From positions 124,001 to 188,000 of the forward strand of contig NZ_VKAA01000009.1 in the NCBI RefSeq assembly GCF_007096635.1: a DNA stretch of 64,000 bases. Direction: 5' to 3'. The translations under genes were made by a program, and so were the position numbers. Each line of letters begins with the position of its first letter. Position 1 is the first letter of the stretch. Below, piece by piece: positions 9,632 through 20,496 of this stretch. Origin of the DNA: Mycolicibacterium sp. 018/SC-01/001. Its GTDB lineage: Bacteria > Actinomycetota > Actinomycetes > Mycobacteriales > Mycobacteriaceae. The notes beneath the pieces are model-generated. The model made no database searches and was not told where the DNA came from. It saw only the letters and a program-made list of their open reading frames with translations.

Positions 9632-10621
9632 CTAGAGCAACCCGAGCGCGGCGACCGCGTCGCGTTCGGCCCGCAGTTCGGCCACCGATGCGTCGATCCT
9701 GCTGCGGGAGAACGGGTTGACGTCGAGTCCGTCGACGATCTCCCACCGCCCGTCGACCGATCGGCAGGGGAACGAGCACACCAGCCCCTCGTCGATGCCG
9801 TAGGCACCGGGGGAGGGCAGCGCCACCGACGTCCAGTCACCGTCGGCGGTGCCGTGGATCCAGTCGTCGACGTGGTCGATGGCCCCGTTGGCCGCCGATG
9901 CTGCGGAGCTGGCGCCGCGCGCCTCGATGATCGCGGTGCCGCGGCGCGCCACTGTCGGGATGAAATCGTCGGTGAGCCAATGGGTGTCGGCGGCATAGTC
10001 GGCGCCCGCGCGGCCGCCGACGATCGCGTGGAAGATGTCGGGGTACTGGGTCGGGGAGTGGTTGCCCCAGATCGTCATCCGGCTGATCTCGGTGACGGGG
10101 ACCCGGGCGTGACGGGCCATGGCGGCGACCGCCCGGTTGTGGTCGAGGCGCGTCAGCGCCGTGAACCGGTCCTTCGGGATGTCGGGGGCGTGCGCCGCGG
10201 CGACGAGCGCGTTGGTGTTGGCGGGGTTCCCGACGACCAGCACCCGCACGTCGGATGCGGCGCCGGCATTCAGCGCGCGGCCCGCCGTCGCGAAGATGGC
10301 CGCGTTGGCGCTCAGCAGGTCGGCGCGCTCCATGCCTTTGGTGCGCGGTCTGGCTCCGATCAGCAGCGCGACGTTGACGCCGTCGAATGCGCGGACGGGA
10401 TCGTCGTGGATCTCGGTGCCGGCGAGCAACGGGAAGGCGCCGTCGTCGAGTTCCATCACCACCCCCTCGGCGGCGCGCACGGCGGCGGGCAGTTCGAGCA
10501 GGCGCAGCACCACCGGGGTGTCGTGGCCCAGCATGGCGCCGGCGGCGATCCGGAACAGCGCGGCGTAGCCGATCTGCCCGGCGGCTCCGGTGACGGTGAC
10601 GGTGACCGGTCGTGCAGGCAT
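9632..10621 (-). CDS. mdh: Malate dehydrogenase (NAD-dependent)
   Basis: TCA-cycle enzyme interconverting malate and oxaloacetate; 329 aa, the length of mycobacterial Mdh. Visible are the NAD-binding [18 protein letters not shown], substrate Arg segment [37 protein letters not shown] and the catalytic His motif [12 protein letters not shown]. The longer open frame upstream is only read-through: the ATG at 10621 is preceded by AAGGAGAACC, and 13 nt upstream lies the end of the lipoprotein gene, so both are likely co-transcribed. It converges exactly on the thiolase-like gene, with adjacent stops at 9631/9632. Confidence 0.95.
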   Translation of the reverse strand: MPARPVTVTVTGAAGQIGYAALFRIAAGAMLGHDTPVVLRLLELPAAVRAAEGVVMELDDGAFPLLAGTEIHDDPVRAFDGVNVALLIGARPRTKGMERADLLSANAAIFATAGRALNAGAASDVRVLVVGNPANTNALVAAAHAPDIPKDRFTALTRLDHNRAVAAMARHARVPVTEISRMTIWGNHSPTQYPDIFHAIVGGRAGADYAADTHWLTDDFIPTVARRGTAIIEARGASSAASAANGAIDHVDDWIHGTADGDWTSVALPSPGAYGIDEGLVCSFPCRSVDGRWEIVDGLDVNPFSRSRIDASVAELRAERDAVAALGLL

Positions 10622-10634
10622 TGGTTCTCCTTGG

Positions 10635-11231
10635 TCAGGGCGCGTCGGCGGGCACATCGGTGTAGGCGGTGGTGAAACCGTCGGCCGAGAACGTGAAGCC
10701 CTTGCCCGACAACTCCGACAGGCACGACACGCCTGAGGCCTCCTGCACGTTGCAGCGGAATCCGGCGACGGCCAGGATGCGGTTGAACGGCAGGACGGGC
10801 GGATCGTCAATCGTCGAGGCCGGCAGCGCGGCGAATTGCGGGGCGCCCGTACGGTCGACCAGGAGCGCGGTCGGGGTGGCGGTCTCGCCGTCGGCGGCGG
10901 GCACCTCGTCAGGCGCGCCGGTGATACCGATCGCCGTCGCCGTCGTACCGGCCTTGCCGCAGGAAGCCTGTGTGCGCGGGGTGATCTGGCACTGCCAGCG
11001 TCCGCTGGGCGTGGTGAAGGCGTAGACGGTCGTGCCATCGGCGGCGCCGGGGATCGCATAGGTGAACGCGTTGGCGAGGTGGACGTTGCTGGGCCGGGTG
11101 GTCTCCGGCGCCGACGGCGACGCGGGAGGCGCGGTGACGGTGTCGTCGGTTGTGATGACGGTCGGCCCGGTGCAGGCGGCGAGCGGCGGGCCGAGCAGCG
11201 CGGCGACGCAGAGTCGTGTGATCAGTCGCAT
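10635..11231 (-). CDS. Putative secreted lipoprotein, unknown function
   Basis: 198-aa exported protein. The N-terminus [20 protein letters not shown] is a lipoprotein signal peptide with lipobox LAAC (Cys20). The mature part contains a Thr/Ser/Pro-rich linker (about 21-50) and a compact domain with four Cys (WQCQI, ASCGKAG, FRCNV, VSCLSEL), probably two disulphides. Such a domain with [12 protein letters not shown] and [20 protein letters not shown] is common in mycobacterial lipoproteins of unknown role. The start was placed at the ATG that gives a complete signal peptide. It is transcribed just ahead of mdh (13-nt gap), though a functional link is not obvious. Confidence 0.75.
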   Translation of the reverse strand: MRLITRLCVAALLGPPLAACTGPTVITTDDTVTAPPASPSAPETTRPSNVHLANAFTYAIPGAADGTTVYAFTTPSGRWQCQITPRTQASCGKAGTTATAIGITGAPDEVPAADGETATPTALLVDRTGAPQFAALPASTIDDPPVLPFNRILAVAGFRCNVQEASGVSCLSELSGKGFTFSADGFTTAYTDVPADAP

Positions 11232-11365
11232 GTCGGTGCACCAGCATGCCACCTGCGGTCGTTCGGCGAGCTGGGGGCACCTCCCGCTTGCGGGGGAGCG
11301 TGTCTGCACCTCGACACGCCCGCACGCCCGCGATTTCGCGCGCGCTCGTCGCGGCCGAGCGCGCG

Positions 11366-12010
11366 TCAGCTGAGCACGGCGTCCCGCAGAGCGCGGTTCA
11401 GTGACACCCGAACCAGCGCCGCCGCCAACGGTGCGCAGGCGTCGCCGGCCAAAGACCCGAGCTCGTCGGCGTCGTCGGGCAACCCGAGATCCTTCGCCGC
11501 ATCGAGTGCCCGCCGGTCGAAGTAGGGACGCACCCAGGTCCACACGTCCTGGACCTCGCGCAGGAAGATGCCTGCGCCGGTGTCACCGATGCCCGTGAAC
11601 TCCTCCAGCAGATCTGTGGCTGCAGCCACGTCGCCCGCGGCACGCTCAGCGAGACCCCGCAGATCGCCGTGGTAGTTCTCCTTGACCGCGGTCGCGATCT
11701 GCGTGAGCCGGGTCGCCGAGCTCTCGTCGTAGCGGGCGTATCCGGCTCGGCCGAAGGCGTCGATGACGGTCCGGCGCGTCGCCGACAGCACCGCGTCGGG
11801 GGTGCGCAACTTCTCGCTGAACAGCTCTGCGGCGGCTCTGGTCGCGATGTTCGCTTCGATCGGCTTGCTCGCGAGCATGCACAACACCAGCAACTCGAAC
11901 AGCGGCATGGGTTTGTCGGCCAACGTGATGCCGGCCTGCGTCGCGAAGGTCTCCCCGGCGTCGGAGAGGAGGCGGCGCACGGTGTCCTTCTGACGCTGGT
12001 TCGTTCTCAT
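11366..12010 (-). CDS. Endonuclease III-like HhH protein lacking the catalytic lysine
   Basis: 214-aa all-helical protein resembling the HhH-GPD DNA glycosylase fold: an N-terminal FELLVLCMLASKP helix, a helix-hairpin-helix EEFTGIGDTGAGIFLREV (136-153) and WVRPYFDRRALD (159-170). Compared with Nth (LPGVGRKTANVVL), the catalytic Lys is Thr144, while the second catalytic Asp appears kept as Asp165. The C-terminal four-Cys iron-sulphur cluster is absent; only two Cys (44 and 193) occur in the chain. It may be a monofunctional glycosylase or a non-catalytic DNA-binding relative. Size and place recall Rv1870c of M. tuberculosis. Confidence 0.7.
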   Translation of the reverse strand: MRTNQRQKDTVRRLLSDAGETFATQAGITLADKPMPLFELLVLCMLASKPIEANIATRAAAELFSEKLRTPDAVLSATRRTVIDAFGRAGYARYDESSATRLTQIATAVKENYHGDLRGLAERAAGDVAAATDLLEEFTGIGDTGAGIFLREVQDVWTWVRPYFDRRALDAAKDLGLPDDADELGSLAGDACAPLAAALVRVSLNRALRDAVLS

Positions 12011-12046
12011 CGCCGTCGGCTACCCGCGCGGCGCCGCATGGAACCT

Positions 12047-12379
12047 CTACTTGGCGGGCAGGCTGGTCGCGTAGGCCACGCCCCGGCGGACCCAGTCGCG
12101 CAGTGCGGCCTCGCCCGTCACCCCGTCGGCGCTCACGCGCACCCAGCCGCGGGTCTGTCGGCCCGCCATGATCATCGGCTCGACGTGGTCGTCGGCGAGC
12201 AGCTCGTCAGTCTGGTCGGGCGGTACACGCACCATCAGGCCGCCCTTGCCGCTCACACAGACCGCCATGTTGCCGTTGAGCAGAAACGCCAACCCGCCGA
12301 ACATCGGCTTCTCGTCGAGGCCCCGCTCCGTGCTGATGTGCTCACGCACCCGGTCGGCGAGGTCGGTGTCGTACGCCAC
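12047..12379 (-). CDS. TfoX N-terminal domain protein
   Basis: 110-aa single-domain protein of the TfoX_N family (PF04993): DLADRVREHI, KPMFGGLAFLLNGNMAVCV, LMVRVPPDQTDELLADDHVEPM and GWVRVSADGV are the family pattern. Stand-alone TfoX_N proteins are widespread in actinobacteria and are not demonstrated competence regulators; function unknown. The GTG at 12379 gives the usual MAYDTDL start; upstream in-frame sequence has no family similarity. No strong Shine-Dalgarno is visible, so the start is provisional. Confidence 0.8.
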   Translation of the reverse strand: MAYDTDLADRVREHISTERGLDEKPMFGGLAFLLNGNMAVCVSGKGGLMVRVPPDQTDELLADDHVEPMIMAGRQTRGWVRVSADGVTGEAALRDWVRRGVAYATSLPAK

Positions 12380-12416
12380 CGGCTCATTCTCGCGTCTGTT
12401 CGCCTCTCGGGGAAGC

Positions 12417-13469
12417 TCAGAACTTCGGCGTCCACCCCAGCGCCGGTCCCAGCTTCTCGGCGAGGTCGGTGATGATCTGCGCGTAGTCGTCAGAGTCGAA
12501 TGTGAACGGAAGTGCGAAGGCCACCTCGTCGGCGCGCTGGAACCCGGCGTGGTCGAACAGCTGGTCGGCGAGTTCGTCGGAGGTGCCGACGTAATCGGGG
12601 GAGAACAGCATGCCGCGCGGAGCCGGGCCGCCGGCGACATGGGGCCGAAGCCCCTGTGGTGCGGTGGTTCGTTCGTATCTGCTTGCGGCGTACTCGCGGT
12701 AGCGGCGAACCTGGTCGTCGGTGGCTGAGTCTGTGGGGATGACGACAAGACCTTGTGACACACGGGCGCGCCCGGGGTGGGGGTGTGCTGCCCGGAAGGC
12801 GTCGATCTGCTCGGCCTGGATGGTGGCGAAGTCCCAGGATCGGGAGCCCTCGACGGTGACGACCGAGCTCGTCAGATAGTTGATGCCCTGCTCGCCGGCC
12901 CAGATGGCCGAGGCCAGCCCGCCGCCATACCAGACCCGGTCGGCCAGGCCGGGTGAGTGCGGCTGGATGTGGTCGGTGTACTGCTCGATGCCCACGGCGC
13001 CGGAGAAGTCGCTCACCGGCTCACCGCGCAGGCAGTGCAGGAGACGCAGCACGCGGTCTTTCGAAAAGTCCTGAAGATCATGCGATTCCGGGTAGAGCGC
13101 GGCCTTGTAGTGGTCGTACATCATCGGGGTGCCCACTGACACCCCGGGATTGATGCGGCCGCCGGAGAGGATGTCGACCGTGGCGAGATCTTCGGCGAGC
13201 CGGAACGGGTTCTCCAGGCCCAGCGGGATGACCGCCGTGCCGAGCTCGACGCGGCTGGTGCGCTGCGAGGCCGCCGCCATGATCGCCACCGGCGAGGAGA
13301 TGCCGGGCTGCAGGTGCCGGTCACGGAGCCAGACGCTGTCGAAGCCCAGCGCCTCGGCTCGGTCGATCACCGTGAGGGTCTCCTCGATTCCCGGCCCCGG
13401 GTTGTCGACGTCGAAGCGTCCGATGGTGAGAAATCCCAGCTTGTCTAACGGCATTCCACGTACGGGCAC
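12417..13469 (-). CDS. LLM-class flavin/F420-dependent oxidoreductase
   Basis: 350-aa (beta/alpha)8 luciferase-like monooxygenase. The N-terminus LGFLTIGRFDVDNPGPGIEETL, then SVWLRDRHL, SPVAIMAAASQRTSRVELGTAVIPLGLENPFRLAEDLATVDILSGGRINPGVSVG (cofactor phosphate region) are typical. Cofactor (FMN or F420) and substrate are not decidable from sequence. A GTG at 13469 is chosen because GGAAGGAG ends 7 nt before it; the ATG at 13454 is the alternative. Upstream lies a 27-bp-arm palindrome that separates it from lon. Confidence 0.8.
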   Translation of the reverse strand: MPVRGMPLDKLGFLTIGRFDVDNPGPGIEETLTVIDRAEALGFDSVWLRDRHLQPGISSPVAIMAAASQRTSRVELGTAVIPLGLENPFRLAEDLATVDILSGGRINPGVSVGTPMMYDHYKAALYPESHDLQDFSKDRVLRLLHCLRGEPVSDFSGAVGIEQYTDHIQPHSPGLADRVWYGGGLASAIWAGEQGINYLTSSVVTVEGSRSWDFATIQAEQIDAFRAAHPHPGRARVSQGLVVIPTDSATDDQVRRYREYAASRYERTTAPQGLRPHVAGGPAPRGMLFSPDYVGTSDELADQLFDHAGFQRADEVAFALPFTFDSDDYAQIITDLAEKLGPALGWTPKF

Positions 13470-13486
13470 GGGTTGACTCCTTCCGA

Positions 13487-13544
13487 CGAGCAGACACAAA
13501 CTCGCACGGAATCGCGGGATTCCGTGCGAGTTCGCGTCTGCTCG
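13487..13544. terminator. Long imperfect palindrome between lon and the LLM gene
   Basis: Two 27-nt arms (13487-13513 and 13518-13544) pair with only two mismatches around a GCGG loop; the outer part reads CGAGCAGAC / GTCTGCTCG, the inner CTCGCACGGAATC / GATTCCGTGCGAG. It lies 12 nt past the lon stop on the minus strand, so a lon terminator is the simplest role. Neither side has a T-run, so it would be a tract-less hairpin, or it could be a dispersed palindromic element. Confidence 0.6.
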
Positions 13545-13556
13545 CGCTAAAAACGG

Positions 13557-15890
<2,334 letters not shown>

Positions 15891-15902
15891 CAATCCTCCA
15901 AA

Positions 15903-15923
15903 GTTGAACCTGATGCGCTCAAC
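15903..15923. promoter_or_regulatory. HAIR element (HspR operator) upstream of lon
   Basis: The inverted repeat reads TTGAAC-N7-GCTCAA with flanking G and C, close to the HspR-associated inverted repeat CTTGAGT-N7-ACTCAAG. It lies 13 nt before the lon ATG, between the ribosome site and the -10 region. HspR is known to repress lon in Streptomyces through such a site; use here is inferred. Confidence 0.7.
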
Positions 15924-15948
15924 CCTGGGCCGGGGCTCTTTGTTCCCC
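15921..15948 (-). promoter_or_regulatory. SigH/SigE-type promoter of lon
   Basis: On the minus strand GGGGAACA is followed, after 17 nt, by GTT. This fits the mycobacterial SigH consensus (GGAAYA-N16-18-GTT), a heat/oxidative stress sigma factor. The GTT is shared with the end of the HAIR element, so HspR binding would block this promoter. The predicted start is near 15914, giving a leader of about 24 nt. Confidence 0.55.
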
Positions 15949-16003
15949 GCGCTGATTCCGCCCACAGCGGAATAGCCCCGGACCTGCCGAGGTCGTACAC
16001 GGC

Positions 16004-16741
16004 ATGACCCCAGATCCCATCACCGGCCAGATCGTCGCGATCACAGGAGCCAGCAGCGGTATCGGCGAGGCGACAGCGCGGTTGTTGTCCGCACGCGGTG
16101 CCCGCGTGGTGCTCGCCGCCCGGCGCACGGACCGGTTGGCCGCATTGACGCAGGAGCTACCCACCGAGGCGGTGGCCGTTGCAGCCGACGTCACCGTGCC
16201 CGCGGATGTGCAGCGTGTCATCAACACCGCGCTGGACACGTTCGGCCGACTCGACGTGCTGGTGAACAACGCAGGAATCGCGTCGATCGGCGAGTTCACC
16301 GATGGTGACGTCGCGGAGTGGGACGCGATGATCGACGTCAACGTCCGCGGCGTGCTCTACGGCATCGCCGCAGCCCTGCCGGTGTTCCGACGTCAGGGGC
16401 ACGGCCACGTGGTGACGACTGTGTCGACCGCGGGCCTGAAGATCGTTCCGACGATGGGCGTCTACGCGGCGACCAAGAACGCGGTGCGCACGGTGATGGA
16501 GGCGCTGCGCCAGGAATCCACCGACGGGGTGGTGCGCACGACGTCCATTTCACCCGGATTCGTCAACACCGAACTCGACGGCTCGATCACCGACGACGCG
16601 CTGGCCGCACAGATTCGGGCCCAGATGGACGAGTTGGGCTTGGCGCCGGATGCCGTGGCCCGCGCCATCGCGTTCGCGATCGAGCAACCCCACGACGTGG
16701 AGATCGGCGATCTGACGATCCGTCCCACCCGCCAGGGGTGA
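16004..16741 (+). CDS. Short-chain dehydrogenase/reductase
   Basis: 245-aa classical SDR: nucleotide motif TGASSGIGEA (residues 15-24), acidic/basic selector AARRTDRL, NNAG motif LVNNAGIAS, catalytic Ser in TTVSTAG and YAATK active site. The RRTDR segment suggests NADP preference. C-terminal region has the PGFVNTELDGS lid. Substrate unknown. It reads away from lon and has no clear Shine-Dalgarno at ATG 16004. A small zinc-ribbon frame lies convergent just downstream. Confidence 0.9.
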   Translation: MTPDPITGQIVAITGASSGIGEATARLLSARGARVVLAARRTDRLAALTQELPTEAVAVAADVTVPADVQRVINTALDTFGRLDVLVNNAGIASIGEFTDGDVAEWDAMIDVNVRGVLYGIAAALPVFRRQGHGHVVTTVSTAGLKIVPTMGVYAATKNAVRTVMEALRQESTDGVVRTTSISPGFVNTELDGSITDDALAAQIRAQMDELGLAPDAVARAIAFAIEQPHDVEIGDLTIRPTRQG

Positions 16742-16746
16742 GCGGC

Positions 16747-16875
16747 TCAGGCCGCGGAGTCCTTGGCGGTGACGCACGAACCGCAACCGGCCGTGTCGAA
16801 GTCGATGTCGATGTCGACCGAGCCGCAAGTGGGGCAGATGAAGGGGATCACGACTGTCTCCAGTGTTCTCGACAT
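16747..16875 (-). CDS. Possible small zinc-ribbon protein
   Basis: A 42-aa frame begins MSRTLETVVIPFICPTCG and continues to CGSCVTAKDSAA. The CPTCG and CGSC pairs, 15 residues apart, could hold one zinc ion. An alternative in-frame ATG lies at 16887. No good ribosome site is seen and the length is marginal, so it rests mainly on the paired Cys motifs. Function unknown. Confidence 0.4.
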   Translation of the reverse strand: MSRTLETVVIPFICPTCGSVDIDIDFDTAGCGSCVTAKDSAA

Positions 16876-16996
16876 CAGCGCGACCATCGCGCCCGACAAG
16901 CCGCCTGATACCCCCGGGTGGTGCCGCCCCAAACGCGTCGCATCGTGGCGTGGCGAGTGTTCACATCCCGGTCATCTTTGAGCCGGCCGCACACAG

Positions 16997-17035
16997 CAGA
17001 GAGCCTGCCGCTCGGGGGAAACGGCAGGCTCTCTG
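16997..17035 (-). terminator. Terminator hairpin downstream of fbpC
   Basis: A perfect 14-bp stem, CAGAGAGCCTGCCG paired with CGGCAGGCTCTCTG, surrounds an 11-nt loop, 15 bp past the fbpC stop. There is no U-tract, as is common for mycobacterial hairpin terminators. Confidence 0.75.
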
Positions 17036-17049
17036 GGTGTGGCGGGTGG

Positions 17050-18192
<1,143 letters not shown>

Positions 18193-18257
18193 TTACGACT
18201 CGGCGCAGTGACCATCGGTGTGATCCACGGCGTCGCCCTGCCACACTCGAGTCAGCG

Positions 18258-18689
18258 ATGAGTACCGATGACACCGATTCGTTCGACCTCGAACGCTTCA
18301 CCGACGCCCAGGCCGGGGTCTATGACACGGTGACCGCCGAGCTGCGCGCGGGTCGCAAACGCAGCCATTGGATCTGGTTCGTGTTCCCTCAGCTGCGCGG
18401 ACTCGGCCACAGCGCGACCGCGTACCGGTTCGGCCTGACCTCGCTCGACGAGGCCGTGGCCTATCTCGGGCACCCGGTGCTCGGCCCGCGTCTGCAGGAG
18501 TGCGCGGAGCTCTTGCTGGATCATCGCGACCGCACGGCCCGCGACATCCTGGGCTATCCCGACGATCTCAAGGTGCGCTCGTCGATGACGCTGTTCGCCC
18601 GTGCGGGCGGGGGATCGGTCTGCACGAGCGTTCTCGACGCCTTCTACGGCGGTGAGGAAGACGCGGCGACGCTGGAGCTGCTGCGCTGA
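18258..18689 (+). CDS. DUF1810 family protein
   Basis: 143-aa protein of the DUF1810 family (PF08837), similar to Rv1873, whose structure is known but function is not. Typical features: FDLERFTDAQAGVYDTVTAEL, KRSHWIWFVFPQLRGLGHSATA and LDEAVAYLGHPVLGPRLQEC, and a C-terminal DLKVRSSMTLFARA. ATG 18258 gives the family N-terminus. It diverges from fbpC; their 200-bp gap has no further gene. Confidence 0.85.
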   Translation: MSTDDTDSFDLERFTDAQAGVYDTVTAELRAGRKRSHWIWFVFPQLRGLGHSATAYRFGLTSLDEAVAYLGHPVLGPRLQECAELLLDHRDRTARDILGYPDDLKVRSSMTLFARAGGGSVCTSVLDAFYGGEEDAATLELLR

Positions 18690-18706
18690 TTCAGCGCTGG
18701 GTTGAC

Positions 18707-20011
18707 TCAGCGGGGCGCGAGGACGAGCCAACCGTGCGGCGGCACCGCGGTCTCGGTGATCGTCTCCGGTGGCGGCGCGCCGGAGCCGGCGAGCACCTCG
18801 GCCGCACCGAAACCCAACTCCGGCAACGACATTGGCAGCGGTTCGTCGGCGACGTTGAGGGCGACGATCAGGGCGTCGTCCCCGTTGCGCGAGGTGTAGA
18901 CGTATCCGGTGTTGGTCACCTGCAGCGGTGCGGTGCGGGCGGTGTGCAACCACGGATGGCGGCGGCGCAGCCCGATCAGATGTCGGTGGGCAGCCAGCAC
19001 CTGGTGCCCGTGTTCGCCCACTCCGTCGAGCGGAGAACCGAATTCGGGCCGCACCTCGTCGTCCCCGCCGAAGCGCTCCTCTTTCACCCCGCGGTAGGCG
19101 ACCTCGTCGCCGGCGTAGATGCTCGGCGTGCCGCCGGTGGTCAGCAGGACAACCAGCGCGTGCTCGACATGGTCGGGCTCGGTCAGCTGGCTGGCGATGC
19201 GGGTCACGTCGTGGTTGCCGATGAAGGTCATCGGCACGAACGCCTCGAGGAACTCGTTGTGGCGCTTGAGCGCCCAGTCCAGCTCGTGCATGTTCGCGTC
19301 GTTGAGGCTGCTCCAGATCGCCTTCCACAGCTCGTACTGCGTGACCGAGTCGAAGCCGGACTCGGCCACCCGTGCCACGTAGTCGCCGTGGATGACCTCA
19401 CCGACGAACCACGCCTGCGGATGACGGTCCCGGACGCGCGGCAGCACCTCGGCCCAGAACCGGTCGGGCACCGCGTAGGCCGCGTCCAGGCGCCACCCGT
19501 CGGCTCCGCGCCGCAGCCAGTGGCACATCACCTCGACGACGTAGTCGACGACCTCGGGGTTGCGGTGGTTCAGCGCGATCAGGCCGCCATGGCCCTCGAA
19601 CGTGGCGAATTCGCCACGCCGCGCGCGGAACCAGGACGAGTCGCCGCCGGCGAGCGCCTCCTGGTAGCGGGGGAAGTCGGTGCCCACGTGGTTGAACACG
19701 CCGTCGAGCAGGATGCGCAGCCCGCGGTCGTGGGCTGCGGCGACGAGTTTGTCGAAGTCGCCGTCGTCGCCGAGCCTTGGGTCGATGCGGTAGTGGTCAA
19801 TGGTGTCGTAGCCGTGGGTCTGCGAGGCGAACACCGGGCCGAACGCGATGCCCGACGCGCCGAGATCGCGCACGTAGTCGAGCCAGTCCAGGATCCGCCG
19901 CAGTCGATGGTCGTCAGGTCCCGGGGCCTGATCAGCGGGGTAGGCGCCGACGAAACCGAGCGGATAGAGGTGCCACCAGATGGCATGGGTGACCCAGTCC
20001 GGTTCGCTCAT
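18707..20011 (-). CDS. GH13 alpha-amylase family glycosidase
   Basis: 434-aa cytoplasmic alpha-glucan-active enzyme without signal peptide. The four GH13 regions are present: DGVFNHVG (103-110), GWRLDAAY with nucleophile Asp176, VGEVIHG with acid/base Glu205, and FIGNHD with His267-Asp268. Subfamily and product (maltose, cyclomaltodextrin, trehalose-linked) cannot be read out. The ATG at 20011 overlaps the deaminase stop by ATGA, showing translational coupling; the longer frame upstream is read-through. It is the last gene of the TetR-led operon. Confidence 0.85.
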   Translation of the reverse strand: MSEPDWVTHAIWWHLYPLGFVGAYPADQAPGPDDHRLRRILDWLDYVRDLGASGIAFGPVFASQTHGYDTIDHYRIDPRLGDDGDFDKLVAAAHDRGLRILLDGVFNHVGTDFPRYQEALAGGDSSWFRARRGEFATFEGHGGLIALNHRNPEVVDYVVEVMCHWLRRGADGWRLDAAYAVPDRFWAEVLPRVRDRHPQAWFVGEVIHGDYVARVAESGFDSVTQYELWKAIWSSLNDANMHELDWALKRHNEFLEAFVPMTFIGNHDVTRIASQLTEPDHVEHALVVLLTTGGTPSIYAGDEVAYRGVKEERFGGDDEVRPEFGSPLDGVGEHGHQVLAAHRHLIGLRRRHPWLHTARTAPLQVTNTGYVYTSRNGDDALIVALNVADEPLPMSLPELGFGAAEVLAGSGAPPPETITETAVPPHGWLVLAPR

Positions 20012-20487
20012 CGACGAAAAGCCCTCTCGTACAACGCCTTCATGGTGTCGGTGAACTCGGCAGCCGGACCGTCGACGGGTACTCCCGGGGCGACGGCGCT
20101 GACCGGCAGGGCGGCGACGGGAGGCGCCGGTGCGTCCCAGGCCTGCAGCCAGCCCGTCAGTTGCGCCGACGACGCGGCATAGACGATGCGGCCCAGGCCC
20201 ACCCAGGCGTGGGCGGCCGCACACATCGGACAGTGCTCGCCGCTGGTGTAGACGGTCGCCGCGGCTCGCTCCGGCGGGCTCAGATTCTCGACGGCCCACA
20301 GGGCGATCGCGAGCTCGGGATGGCGCGTGGCATCCCCGCCGGCGACGTGGTTGTGGTCCTCGAAACGGACTGCGCCCTGGGCGTCGACCAGCAGCGATCC
20401 GAAGGGCTCGTCACCCGCCTCGAGCGCCTGCGCGGCCAGGTCCACGCAGCGGCGCAGGTACTCGACGTCCGCAACGCTGAGAGGCAC
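20008..20487 (-). CDS. Nucleoside/nucleobase deaminase (CDA fold)
   Basis: 159-aa zinc-dependent deaminase of the guanine/cytosine/tRNA-adenosine deaminase group. The zinc and catalytic residues are His56-Pro-Glu58 (TRHPELAI) and CPMC (Cys86, Cys89); the N-terminal EPFGSLLVDAQGAV strand is typical. HPE rather than HAE is seen in many guanine deaminase-like members. GTG start; 9 nt downstream of the TPR stop and overlapping the glycosidase start, so it belongs to the operon. Substrate unknown. Confidence 0.85.
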   Translation of the reverse strand: MPLSVADVEYLRRCVDLAAQALEAGDEPFGSLLVDAQGAVRFEDHNHVAGGDATRHPELAIALWAVENLSPPERAAATVYTSGEHCPMCAAAHAWVGLGRIVYAASSAQLTGWLQAWDAPAPPVAALPVSAVAPGVPVDGPAAEFTDTMKALYERAFRR

Positions 20488-20496
20488 ACGCGAAGT

